A stretch of 64,000 bases of DNA from Diplonema japonicum (lineage: Eukaryota > Euglenozoa > Diplonemea > Diplonemida > Diplonemidae): positions 124,001-188,000 of the forward strand of contig OZ025749.1 in assembly GCA_964019335.1 (NCBI GenBank), in the 5' to 3' direction. The notes beneath the pieces are model-generated. The model did no database searches and was not told the DNA's origin. It worked only from the letters and a program-made list of their open reading frames with translations. This document shows positions 54,053 to 64,000 of this stretch, piece after piece. Numbering within the stretch: position 1 is the stretch's first letter; each line of letters starts with the position of its first letter. The position numbers were made by a program, and so were the translations under genes.

Positions 54053-55419
54053 TGCCCACCTTCCGCCGCCTTACCCCCGTTACAGTCGAGTACACAACCG
54101 GTTTAAATAGAATTCTGATCGACGTCGATAAAAAACTGAGCTACGGATTCTGGGGGGACGTGGATGTCGTTTTGATATCGAACACGGAAGGGGTGAGGGG
54201 TGCCCCACGTGGAACGGAGGCGGAGGGGTACCAAGGGAGAATAATCATGTCCCCATCTGTCAGGGACATGTCAAGCATGCTCCTCCAGGACGAAGGCTAC
54301 CGCCCCTGCGAAATCCAACGGTTCATGGAGAGAATCGAAGTCACCTACGGCGGCCCCATAGAAATCGACGACGCAACAATCCACCCAAAACCCATCGAAT
54401 CAGCTTACGGCGAACTAGCATGGGAAATAGAACACACACCAACAGGCCATCGCACCCTCATCACCACATCCGGAGCACCATTAGTGACCAGCCCTGTTGA
54501 CACTTTTGTGTGCATTCCTCCTATTATGTCAGCTGTACAAGTACCATCATTGCTTGATGAGGTTTCTCTGACCGTTATCGAAGAACGGCATGTTTTTATC
54601 CCGTTCTACCTCTCGCATCTCTCCTTCTCGGTTGTGAAGTATGCTAGCGAGCTGGCTGCCGCACGGCATCGTGCAACTTGTTACCTTGTTACCAAACATA
54701 AACAAGCGTTTTCAGAGTTGTATAGTCGGGTGTATGAGGCTATGCCTGCTCGTGATGCGGATGCATTGAGGCTTCCAGATAAGCCTGGCATGGTGAAACA
54801 ATGTGTGTTTGTTCACCCGGACGGGTTGGACCTGCACCTTCGATCTGTAAGAGCGTGTGTTTTTATGTTTTTGGACCCCGACGGGCTGCAGCGTGCGGGG
54901 GTGCTGGAAAAGACACAACAGCAAACAAAGGGCTGCCCCGCGACGCTTTTCTACAACATCGAAGAAACAAAAATCGACGCCGTGAAGGACTTCGCCAACT
55001 CCAACGGGAACTACGCCGTTAAAGTTCTCGGTGTGTCGTACCCGTTCCCATCTCTCAGAAGCGTGGTGCCGCACGGGAGGTATGCACCGCAAGCCGTAGC
55101 GCTCGTGGAAGGGCACAGTGTGGAAGTTGCGGTGAAACGCAAAAAACGACCTTTTTCAGCTGTTCTTCAAACGGATCAAGGTATAGGCGGTGTGCCATCC
55201 CCGGAGTACTCAGCTGGTGCGCCCTCATGGGACCTCGGGCCGTCCACTATGCAGGTGAATGGTGCTTCTCTTAGAATTGTCCGGACGGCCCCCAATGCTA
55301 CCCCGCTCAAGATGCATCACGCGCGAGTGGGAAGCGACGGGACCGTGTTGTTCAACGACAAGGCGACCTGTGTTGATATCGAGGCGGTGAAAACGAAGCT
55401 CGACTCCTTGGCCCCGTAG
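54052..55419 (+). CDS. Unrecognised 455-residue protein
   Basis: Single-exon gene with its ATG after an A-run plus GAGAAA leader. The protein is mixed alpha/beta and soluble in character, without signal peptide, membrane segment or low-complexity stretch until the last 90 residues. Distinctive segments are GFWGDVDVVLISNTEG near residue 32, GYRPCEIQRFMERIEVTYGG near 83 and VFVHPDGLDLHLRSVRACVF near 251. Length and composition suggest a globular enzyme or scaffold. I cannot place it in a family. Confidence 0.8.
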
Positions 55420-55577
55420 GCAAATGGGGTGGGGGGGGGGAAAGAAAAAAGAAAAAAAATCAAGCATGGATTTTTTTTTTTTTTTTTTTTTTTCCCCCTC
55501 TTGCAGCCGGTCACTAAAAAAAAAAAAAAAAAAGACATATAGAAGCACAAAAAAAAAAAAAAAAAAAAAAAAAAACT

Positions 55578-56274
55578 ATGGGGAACGTTGGAGCAAGGTT
55601 GGATAAGGTATACCCCCCACCACCACCACCCCTCCCCAACAATAACTTTTTAAAAAAAAAAAAAAAAAAAAAGACGAGATTGACAGAGTTGGAACGGAGG
55701 ACGAAAAAAAAATTCAGTCGGGACGAGCTAGAGGAATGGTGTGGCGGGAAAACCAAAGGAAAAAAAAAAGAAAAAAAAAAAAAAAAGGTACACCGTATTT
55801 CATGAGAACTACCCATCCGACCAATATCCAGACGGGATGCCGAAGTCAACCTTTGTGGACGAGAATCTTGAGGCGCACGGAGGGGACCAGGCTCTGTGGG
55901 ACTATTTGTTCAAAAGGATCAGCGATAACAAGGACAGCATTTCCTTTGATGATTTTATAGACCACATGGCCATCGGGACAAGAGGCACCTCAGAAGAAAA
56001 ACTGCAGTGGACCTTCAGATTTTACGACAGAGACGGGAACGGCTATATAGACCGCCACGAAATGCTCACAACCTTTCAGTCAATTTTCAAAATGGTGGAG
56101 GCAGTCGAGCTGGCGCAACAGATGCCCACTGATCAAAATACACCAGAGAAACGGGTGAAGTGCATCTTCGACAAAATGGACCTTGATCAGGATCGAAAAT
56201 TGTCTATGGAAGAGTTCGTGGAGGGCTGTAAAGCCGACAACACGATAATGGAGGTCATGTCTCTACTGAGATAA
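55578..56274 (+). CDS. Neuronal calcium sensor (NCS/frequenin-type) EF-hand protein
   Basis: Exons 55578-55607, 55674-55738 and 55788-56274 encode 193 residues, close to the 190 of NCS-1. The N-terminus MGNVGARL fits N-myristoylation at Gly2. Family landmarks are FSRDELEEWYTVFHENYP (rebuilt exactly by splicing), the TRGTSEEKLQWTFRFYDRDG block, EMLTTFQSIFKMVE, and TPEKRVKCIFDKMD. EF-hand 3 (DRDGNGYIDRHE) has a full Ca-binding loop; EF-hand 4 (DLDQDRKLSMEE) is plausible. EF-hand 1 is degenerate as usual. EF-hand 2 (ISDNKDSISFDD) lacks the first Asp, which is unusual. Such proteins are calcium-myristoyl switches acting on membranes, kinases and channels. Introns are 66 and 49 nt, both A-run dominated. 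Confidence 0.92.
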
Positions 56275-56510
56275 AAAAAAAATAAAATAAAATAAAAAAA
56301 CTGCATTTTTGACAAAATGAGGGGGGGGGGGGGGTGATAAAAGTTTCACTGTCTGTTTCTTCTTCTTTTTTTTTCCACCCCCCCCTTTCCCCCCATTCTC
56401 ACTCCCTTTCTGTGCATTTTTTAAAAAAAAAAAAGAATTTTTTTTTTTTGGTACGCCCCCACTTTTGAAAAAAGAAAAAAGAAAAAAGAGGGGGGAAAAG
56501 AATAAGAAGC
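56275..56510. other. Short homopolymer spacer
   Basis: About 235 bases with G-, T- and A-runs; nothing recognised. Confidence 0.6.
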
Positions 56511-58310
56511 ATGTCGGCCTCCAACCCTTCTGTCAACGAGGACGATCCTAAGGAGATCCTCAACAACAAGTATGACCAAGCTACGGTCGCAAGGCTGGCC
56601 ATGCAGATGGGCAAAGAAACTTGGAGCGGGATGTCGTGGGGAGAGAGGCTGGCGGCTGTGGAGAAGTATGCACCCCCTAGTGAAGGATCCGTCGCTGCCA
56701 CCCCGAAGGCCGCCTCTGTGGCATCACCTGCGATGCCGCAAAGTGTAATCAGTAACCCACCAAGCAACCCTGTCCCTGCCGCTGCTACCCCCGTGCCGGG
56801 CACACCCGCGTCCCGTCCACGCTCCGAATCGAAAGCTTCGCTTGCGGCATCTATCCGCTCTGCAAGGCCTACCACTCCTATCAGGCCTCCTTCTACGGTA
56901 GGGAAGCCCCCCACTGCCCCTTCTACACCTATCCCAGAGGCTGCTACTCCTGCGATTCCGGTTGAGAGTCCTTTGTTGTCCAAGCGTGCTTCCTTTTCTA
57001 ACAGCGTGCATGAGGGTGTCAGCAGGCACAGTTCGGTGCTCTCTGCCAGGCAGGCACCTTCCACACCGCAACGTCCTGCAACGCCCATCACACCGCCGCA
57101 GGCACAGTCGCCAGTTGCTTACTCACCCGTGCCGCAGTCCCCCGGGACACTTCCCTGCACAGCATGCGATGGACACATCAAACGGATCCGATCCCTCGAA
57201 GCCGAGCTGCACGAGGCGAAAGGCGCCGTCACCGTGTGGAAGGCCAGGGCTGCTAAAAAAGCAGCAAAGGCAGCCCCCGGAGGCGAGATGAACTCCACCG
57301 TGCTTGACGCACTGAACAACGAGAACACCGGTCTGAAGAGACGGCTGCAAGAAGCGGAAACTGAGAAAGCAGCTCTGGCAAGACAGGTGGATGAAGCAAG
57401 GGCAGAGGCGCACAGCAAAGCGATGGACCTGGAGGCAGTGAAGGAGGAGCTCAGGAACATGGAGGACCCCGAGATGCTGAGGTCGCAGCTCTGGACGCTG
57501 GAGAAGGCACTGCTGCTGAGAAACGACGAGATCGCGAACCTGAATAATGTGATGCACGAGTTCCTTCAGAGGATCGCCGTGTTGGACGAACAGCTGGCAA
57601 GCGCGCTGCAGCAACTCCTCACACAGACGAAGGACGAAGCGGCTGCCGAAGAGCGTGAGATGTTCAACGGTGCGACGGTGGAGGAGGCCGTCGGGGAGGC
57701 GAAGAAAAAGAGTAAGAGAAAGCGCAGCATCTCATCAAGAAGGGGGTCCAGGGTTGCCGAGGCAGAACTGCTTCAACTGAAACACGAAAACGAGATGCTG
57801 AAGCACAAGATTCAGTTGCAGCAGAAGGTGGAAAACAAACACCAAGCAGGCGACGCTACCCTTCTAAGGGAGAAGGACATGGTCATAGCTGGGCTGCAAG
57901 ACCAGCTTCAAAAGGCGCAGGATGCCATTATAAGCGGTGTGGAGTCGGGTGTGGAGATGAGGAAAGAGTCCGAGCTGAAGCTGAAAGAGACGCGTGGGGT
58001 GCTTAAGATTCTTTTGAAGAAACAGGAAGAAGCTGTTCCCGTTCCTGTTGCTGCTGCTCCTGCTGTCCCTGCTGCCCTTGTGTCTATGCCTTCTACACGT
58101 CACTCGCAGGTGGCTCAAGCGGAGATTGTGCATGAGGATCCCCAGAGCCTTCCTGTGTGGTCTGTCCCCCCTCAGCCCTTGCCCGTTCAGCACTTCTCCC
58201 ATGTCCCTTCACCGTCGCACCCACGCCCCGCTATGACTGTGCCTCCTCATGGAATTCGCAGCCTTAGCCCTGTCAGGCCACCCACTAATGTGACCCCAAG
58301 GATCTATTAG
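56511..58310 (+). CDS. Pro/Ser-rich coiled-coil protein
   Basis: A 599-residue protein. The N-terminal 50 residues are structured (KEILNNKYDQATVARLAMQM, GKETWSGMSWGERLAAVEKY). A Pro/Ser/Thr-rich disordered region follows to about residue 220, then a CTACDGH motif and long coiled coils at about 225-380 and 425-515 separated by a basic patch (KKKSKRKRSISSRRGS). The C-terminal 90 residues are again Pro-rich. It resembles structural or centrosomal/cytoskeletal scaffolds in layout, but no family is recognised. A canonical AATAAA at 58339-58344, 30 bases after the stop, is a good candidate poly(A) signal. Confidence 0.82.
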   Translation: MSASNPSVNEDDPKEILNNKYDQATVARLAMQMGKETWSGMSWGERLAAVEKYAPPSEGSVAATPKAASVASPAMPQSVISNPPSNPVPAAATPVPGTPASRPRSESKASLAASIRSARPTTPIRPPSTVGKPPTAPSTPIPEAATPAIPVESPLLSKRASFSNSVHEGVSRHSSVLSARQAPSTPQRPATPITPPQAQSPVAYSPVPQSPGTLPCTACDGHIKRIRSLEAELHEAKGAVTVWKARAAKKAAKAAPGGEMNSTVLDALNNENTGLKRRLQEAETEKAALARQVDEARAEAHSKAMDLEAVKEELRNMEDPEMLRSQLWTLEKALLLRNDEIANLNNVMHEFLQRIAVLDEQLASALQQLLTQTKDEAAAEEREMFNGATVEEAVGEAKKKSKRKRSISSRRGSRVAEAELLQLKHENEMLKHKIQLQQKVENKHQAGDATLLREKDMVIAGLQDQLQKAQDAIISGVESGVEMRKESELKLKETRGVLKILLKKQEEAVPVPVAAAPAVPAALVSMPSTRHSQVAQAEIVHEDPQSLPVWSVPPQPLPVQHFSHVPSPSHPRPAMTVPPHGIRSLSPVRPPTNVTPRIY

Positions 58311-58365
58311 ATTTCTTTTTAAACTTTTTTTTGTGTTGAATAAAGACATTGGTCACCTGTTTGTA

Positions 58366-58408
<43 letters not shown>

Positions 58409-58422
58409 TACTTTGTTTGTTT

Positions 58423-58455
<33 letters not shown>

Positions 58456-58761
58456 CCTGCAAGAGAATTTTCTATAAAAAAGAATATAAAAAAAAACAGC
58501 TGAACGAGAGGGGGGGGGGAAAAGGTTTTTTTTCTTCTTTTTCTTTTTCTATTCTTTTTTCTTTTTAACCCTTCCCCCCCCCTTTTTTTTGTAAAGAAAC
58601 CCCATCCTCCTCCTCCATCTTCCCCGCATTGTACCTTTTTTTTTTTTTTTTTTCCTCTTTTCTCCTCTCTTTTTTTTTTTCCCCGTTGTTTTTTTTTTTT
58701 TTTTTTTTTTGTCCTCCTCACACACAAAAAAAAAAGGCAACCCCCTCATACATACACCCAA
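58311..58761. other. Homopolymer spacer with candidate poly(A) signal
   Basis: Contains the AATAAA at 58339-58344, then T- and A-runs of 20-35 bases. No gene. Confidence 0.65.
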
Positions 58762-60265
58762 ATGCCTGAGAAACAAAGTAAACCGATGAAATGGGTGTGG
58801 GTGATGGTGGTTGCATGCATTGTGTTATGTGGGTGGCAGGTTGGGGTACTGTCAAGGATGTCGGGGGAGGTGGTCAGACCTGGGAGGGGGTTCGGGAGGC
58901 ACACGAGCACGAAAACAAGGAAAGAGGGCGATGCGCTAGCAGTGATACCGGGAAACGCAAAAAACTTCGACCCACCAGAAACAATATTTGTCTCCATAGC
59001 GGCGTTCCGAGACGTGGAGACAAACTCCACCCTTCACAGTATGTTCGCTCGTGCGAAATTACCTCAAAGAATACATGTTGGCCTAATATGCCAAGTAGAC
59101 CTATCCCGGCCTAACGAAACCTGTTTATTCCCAGGGGCATGGGACAGCGACTGCGGAACTCAAGAATGGTGCCCTTCTGACAACATCCGGGGCCGAACAT
59201 TTTCGGCGGAACACGCGAAGGGCCCCACATTCGCACGGCACCTAGCCTCGCTACTATATCGCGGAGAGGATTATTTCATGATGATAGACTCACACAACCG
59301 TTTCGTGAAGAACTGGGACGAGGTCATCATAGGAGAATACAAAAAAACAGGGGAGACTAAATCCGTTCTGTCGACATACCCAATGGGCATCAACCCGAAG
59401 GACGAGGAGGTCGAAGATTCGGCGATCGCCTATTTGTGCGCGCTGGGGAAGACGCACGGTTGGACCGCGGGGTTCCCAGGACCTTACTGGGCCAACTCTT
59501 TCCGGCCTGCAAAATACCCAAAACCCCAGCCTTACATTGGAGCGGGGCTTGTATTCGGCCCTGGGCAAATGGTATGAAAAAAAAAAAAAAAGAAAAAAAA
59601 AAAAGGTGATCGATGTCCCGTTTGACCCTTACCTTCCGTACCTGTTCTTTGGGGAAGAGTTTCTGATTGGGATCCGGCTTTGGACCAACGGTTACAATCT
59701 GTACTCCCCCGGTGTGAATATTATCTATCACCGTTACAACCGAAAGGGCCCCAGGATGGAGACACACGGATCTAAAGTCTCGATATTCCAAGCAAAATCC
59801 CACAAAAGGATACAGCATATAATTGGGGTCACGAAGCCGGGTGTGGCGGGGCAGCGGCTTGTCCCTTTGGACACAACGGAGGAAGGCCTCACAGCAGGGC
59901 TGCCTAAGTACGGGTTAGGGACGGTGAGGTCCCTGTGGCAATATTGGAAATTCTCCCACCTGGACCCTGTGGTCCAAAACATGCAAACTTTCAAGGACCA
60001 CTGGTGTGTGTCATACGGACCGCATACTGGGCCTTATGACGACAAGTGGAGGAAGTACGCCGCCATCAACGACATCGAACCGAGCAAGTGGTGGTCCAAT
60101 GGTGTAGCTATTCTTGCCGTGCCCCCTCAAAACACCTCCTCCACTCGCGCCTCTTCTTGCCAAGACGATTACCCTGAGTGCGTTTCATGGGCCTCGTCCG
60201 GCGAGTGCGAGAAAAATCCGCACGCAAAAGAATTCTGCCGATTAAGCTGCGGGGGTTGCAAGTAA
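58762..60265 (+). CDS. GlcNAc-transferase family glycosyltransferase with ShKT tail
   Basis: Exons 58762-59571 and 59606-60265 give 489 residues; the intron is 34 nt and almost pure A. A type II signal anchor (WVWVMVVACIVLCGWQVGVL, residues about 12-31) predicts a Golgi or secretory-pathway enzyme facing the lumen. The catalytic part matches the Glyco-GlcNAc family (Skp1-type polypeptide GlcNAc-transferases). It carries IFVSIAAFRDVETNSTLHSM, VGLICQVD, GPTFARHLASLLYRGEDYFM followed by MIDSHNRF (the S/H variant of a D-x-H metal site), PYIGAGLVFGPGQM, then FFGEEFLIGIRLWTNGYNLY. The last 38 residues are an ShKT-type six-Cys module (CQDDYPECVSWASSGECEKN, CRLSCGGC). That fusion implies an extracytoplasmic enzyme rather than the cytosolic Skp1 enzyme. 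Confidence 0.9.
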
Positions 60266-60487
60266 AACAGAAAAAAAAAGTTCCTCCTTCCTGTTCGGGA
60301 TATAAAAAAAGCGAGAAGTGTGGCTTTTTCCCTTCTTTTTTTTTTTCTTTTTTTTTTTTCTTTTTTCTTTCTCCTTCTTCCGTGATTGGTATTCTCTTTA
60401 TTGGACCCTTCGAGAGAATAATTTTCTTTTTTAAAAAAAAGGGGGGGGAAGAACAACACAAGGCGTGGGAGGGGGAGGGCAGGTGAA
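60266..60487. other. Short intergenic spacer
   Basis: T-run rich, 222 bases, with a G-rich leader before the next ATG. Confidence 0.6.
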
Positions 60488-63400
60488 ATGACAACCGAGC
60501 GCCCAGCAAAGAGAGCAAGGGTCGAGAAAGATGAGAAGAAGAAGGTCTCTGCCACCAGAGACCACGTGTTGCTGCCGTACAGGGCGGTGGGATCTGTGAC
60601 TGGACCGGTGGCGCCAAGCGTAGTAACGGCTGGGAAGGACTCGTTTGCCCTGTGTGCCGTTGGCAAGTATGCCTTTCCCCCCTCCAAACTCTGTTTGCCA
60701 CACAACCCACTCCCCCTCCTTACAGGACTCTGTATGAATACAATTTGGCAAAGCTTCAGCTTATTCATGTGAGCCAAGCCCTTCCTAAAAAGGTATTTTG
60801 ACACAAAAAAGAAAAAAAGATTTTGCCCACAGATCCGTGCTGTTGCGAAGCAGGGTGTGCTGAACACAGCAGCGGCGAAAGGTGAGATATATTGCTTCAA
60901 GATTAGGAGGCTGATCTGGACCGCGGTGCACTCTCAGCACGCAAAGGTCACACAGTTGATCGCGAGGAACCAGGTGTTGTTGTCGCTGGCTTCGGACGGC
61001 AGCGTGAAGGTGTGGAAGCTGGAAAGCGGGGAGCTGCTGAACGAGTTCTCCCTTCGGCACGACGCGACACCCACCGTCATGACCACAGTGGTGAACTACA
61101 GCACAAAGATCCTGATAGGGACGGTCCAAGGGGGATTGGAGCTGTGGAACTTCAACACAGGGACATTGGTGCACAAGTTCGATTCCTTTGGTGCCCAGGT
61201 CACCGCCCTCGCCCCGTCTCCTGCAGACGACACCGTTGCCGTGGGGCTTGTTAGTGGCAAGGTCCTGCTTGTGAACCTTGCCTATGGTAAGACGCTTTTC
61301 GAGTTCACCCATGCCAAGCACTCCGGACGGTCCGTGGCAGTCACCTCCATCTCCTTCAGAAACGACGGCCCTCAGACCATGTGCTCTGGTACAGAGTACG
61401 GCGAGGTCGCTGTTTGGAACCTTGCCAAAAAACGCCTCGAAGGCCTCCTCACATCATCCCTCCAAGCCGCCTCGCAGGACGAGGTCTTCGAGACCCCGCA
61501 TGAGGGCAGGGTCACCCTGCTCCACTTCCTCTCAGCAGAGCCCGTCCTCTTCTCAGCGGGCGAGGACAACTCCCTCAGGATGTACATCTTCGACAAGCTG
61601 CAGGGTACCGGGAAACTGCTTCGAGAACGCAGGGGGCACACGCAATCCTGCACGGGAGCTTCTTTCTTCGACTCCAAGCTCATGCTGTCCTTCGGGCTGG
61701 ACAGGACCCTCCGTGCCTCCCACGTGTTCACCGATCTCTTCAACAGAGAAATCTCGCAAGGCAGCCTCATAAAAGAGGCAAGGAAAAGGGGTGTTCAGAG
61801 CATTGACTTGAAGTTGCAACCGGTGACATCGCTGGCGGCGTCGACGAGGAGGACGCACGACTGGGCGTCGGTGCTCACTGGGCACAAGGGGAGCGGGCTG
61901 GCAAGGATGTGGAGGATGGACAAATTCTCGATCGCGGAAAAGAAAGGCGTGCTGAGATCGCCGAACGACCGGGACAAGAACAAGGTGGTGACGGCAGTGT
62001 GCATCTCGCAATGCGGGAACTACGGCCTCGTGGGGATGTCGTCCGGGAGGATCCACTGCTTCAACTTACAGTCTACAGAGTTCAGGGGGTCCTTCGTGGA
62101 CGAAACGCTGGAGCACGACAAGGCACACGACGGGAGGATCATAGGGATGTACCTCCTACAAGACAACGGCATGGTTCTGACCATAGGAGCAGACTGTTAC
62201 CAACGCCTATGGAACTTCCCCCCGAGAATCAACGGAGAGGACGGCGACACCGACAGCCAACTTCTCTTCAAGCTCACAATGCCCATCATCCCGAACGCGT
62301 GCGTTTTCAACACAAGCAACAACTTCTTAGCAGTCTCTGGCGCGGACTTCTCTGTACAGGTCTACGACGTGACTCCCAAGCACGCAGAGGTCAGTGCTCA
62401 GGACGTCATCAACACGGTTCTGAGGAAAGTCCGCGTGACATGCAAGGTTCTACCTGCAAGAAAAGTGCGTCACTTTGAGAAACACAGCTCCCCCGTGACA
62501 TCCTTGGCGTACACACCCGACTCACGACTGCTACTGACATCGTCTTTGGACGGGTTGGTCTGTGTGTGGGACATGCCGACGGACCGTCTCATCGATGCAG
62601 TAAGCTTCGAGTCTCCCGTCACCTCTCTGGACGTGCATCCTGATGGGTACTTCGTGTCAACCACACACGCCAACGATGAGAACGTGTACCTGTGGACCAA
62701 CAAGATGAAGTACGGGCACATCCCTGCAAGCTTTACAGATGGCACTGAAATCGAACCGCACGGCGTCTTCAAAATGCCAGAAGTTACCATCGATGGGACA
62801 TGGGACATGGACGAGGACAGACAGGAAGTGGGGATGGGTGAGGCGGTCGAGGAAAACGATGAAATCAACACAAAAGAGGAACTCAGCGAGATAGAAAAAA
62901 TGTTGATCGCCAAGGTAGAGGACGATGTTCAGGGATACCTGTCCATGGCGCCCACACCTAGGGGGAAGTGGAGCACACTCATTGCCTTGGAACAGATTAA
63001 AAAACGTAACGCTCCCATTGCACCGCCGAAGAAAATCGACGCGCCCTTTTTCCTCCCAACTCTTGGCGAGAAGAAGGAAAATGACGGGGAATCAAGGCTG
63101 CTTGCTACACTGAAGGATGGGCCTATGCAAGATGCAACAGAAACACCGTTTTTGAGACTTCTTGAGAAAAAGGACTTCAAAGCTGGATTGAGCCTGTTGG
63201 AGGAAATGGGTGTTAGCAAGGTTGATGCCGAGTTTAAGGGTTTGACCGACACGTACTTCGGGGTGGACAACGAGGAGGAAGAGGGCCCCGATGCCATGTC
63301 TGAAACTATAGCCAAGAGGTATAACATGGTCATCGATTTCTTCGAGTACCACCTCCCGAGGAGGACTCACTACGACTTCGTGCAGTCCCTCCTCTGCGTT

Positions 63401-63556
63401 TTCCTTAAGTACGCAGGTCTTCAGGCCTCTGCCAATGCCGGTATTAGGTCCCGTCTTACGGTGCTGAAGGACCACCAGGCCGCAAATGCGTCTCTTTTGT
63501 CATCCTTGTGCGATAGCTCTCTCGCTGCGATCAGACATTTCGTGACGGGTGTTTGA
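60488..63556 (+). CDS. UTP21: UTP21/WDR36 homologue, U3 snoRNP (SSU processome) subunit
   Basis: Exons 60488-60666, 60726-60792 and 60833-63556 encode about 989 residues. UTP21 is a tandem WD40 beta-propeller protein of the UTP-B complex that binds pre-rRNA with U3 snoRNA in the nucleolus for 18S rRNA maturation. Visible features: N-terminal YRAVGSVTGPVAPSV with the KTLYEYNLAKLQLIHVS strand rebuilt by splicing. Two propellers follow with WD-type repeats such as LASDGSVKVWKLESGELLNE, GGLELWNFNTGTLVHKF and LLTSSLDGLVCVWDMPTDRL. The acidic linker precedes the C-terminal Utp21 domain (SETPFLRLLEKKDF-like, DFVQSLLCVFLKYAG). Introns are 59 and 40 nt and more conventional than others here, the first with a pyrimidine-rich acceptor. 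Confidence 0.95.
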
Positions 63557-63920
63557 AAGTGAATTTTTGAGAGGGCGTTGGGGAAGGGGGAGCTTTATCA
63601 TGGTTTTTTTTTTTTTTTTTTGCCCCCCCTTTTTTTTTGTTGATTCTTATTTCTATTCTCCCACCACCACCACCCACCTTTTTTTTTATATCATTTTTTT
63701 TTTTTTTTTCCATAAAATAAAAAAAAAAAACTCTGAAGCGACACACATAAAAAAAAAAAAGCGACCTCCCCTAAAAAAAGAATTCTTCCCCATCGTTATA
63801 TTTACTTCTTCTTTTTTTTTATATATCAATCAGTGTGGATTTCCCCCCCCCCTTTTATTTTTCTTCTTTGTTCTTCCATTTTTCTTTTATCGTCAGCCAA
63901 AGGCAATAAAGCAAGAAGAT
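63557..63920. other. Intergenic region with a strong polypyrimidine-AG acceptor
   Basis: Homopolymers, then a run of about 50 pyrimidine-rich bases ending TTTTATCGTCAG at 63896, 24 bases before the next ATG. This could be a cis 3' splice site or, if the organism trans-splices, a spliced-leader acceptor. Confidence 0.5.
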
Positions 63921-64000
63921 ATGCTGGAGTGCGCTCTCGTGACTGGAGTGGCAGGCATCTGTCTACTATGGTGGCTCGGCGGCGAAGAGGCTTCGGATAT
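63921..64000 (+). CDS. Start of a further gene, partial at the window edge
   Basis: From ATG 63921 the frame is open to the edge: a short N-terminus with a hydrophobic stretch (LVTGVAGICLLWWLGG), consistent with a signal anchor or signal peptide. The frame is also open upstream to the AG at 63896, so this could instead be an internal exon. Coding-like composition resumes here after homopolymers. No family can be named from about 27 codons. Confidence 0.4.
   Translation, partial: MLECALVTGVAGICLLWWLGGEEASD

Overview
The window is nuclear DNA from a unicellular, almost certainly flagellated eukaryote. Evidence is GT-AG introns that restore conserved reading frames, kinesin-13, prefoldin, the U3 snoRNP protein UTP21, a neuronal-calcium-sensor-type EF-hand protein, a Golgi-type glycosyltransferase, and cilium-linked genes (an LRRC56/ODA8 homologue, a CFAP97-like protein, and kinesin-13 itself). 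The species cannot be named from this sequence. Every confident gene lies on the + strand, often less than 100 bases from its neighbour. That layout recalls the directional gene arrays of euglenozoans such as diplonemids and of dinoflagellates; this is inference. Noncoding DNA is crowded with long homopolymers of all four bases, and most start codons follow directly on an A-run.

Layout: 0-5 kb holds a 5'-truncated kinesin-13 gene and a small membrane protein. 5-12 kb is one very large multidomain zinc-finger / MIB-HERC2 / SPRY / LRR gene. 12-17 kb has a CFAP97-like gene, a retroelement 3' fragment, prefoldin subunit 3 and a decayed piggyBac transposase (the only coding trace on the - strand). 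17-27 kb has a Ser/Pro-rich gene with a duplicated motif, an amino-acid permease and a 1,927-residue cadherin-like surface protein. 27-35 kb has an unknown membrane protein, LRRC56, a formyltransferase-fold enzyme and three tandem ubiquitin-like/LRR paralogues. 35-42 kb has retroelement remains, a BRCT protein, a longer retroelement fragment, an Abitram homologue and a charged small protein. 42-52 kb has a hairpin/inverted-repeat mobile element and a giant CAP / Cys-repeat / vWA / C-type-lectin membrane protein. A second copy of that element forms nearly all of one of this gene's introns. 54-64 kb has an unknown gene, the EF-hand sensor, a coiled-coil protein, the glycosyltransferase, UTP21, and the start of a further gene at the edge.

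Two themes stand out. First, gene architecture: I resolved 16 introns, 15 of them only 34-66 nt, and many are little more than GT, an A-run and AG, with no pyrimidine tract; the sixteenth is a 706-nt introner-like insertion. Second, cell-surface and recognition proteins: two giant single-pass ectodomain proteins, a tandem UBL-LRR family, and a RING-less CHY-zinc-finger protein that is probably connected to ubiquitin biology. Gene functions are otherwise housekeeping (rRNA processing, chaperone, DNA damage, transport) and show no operon-like functional grouping.
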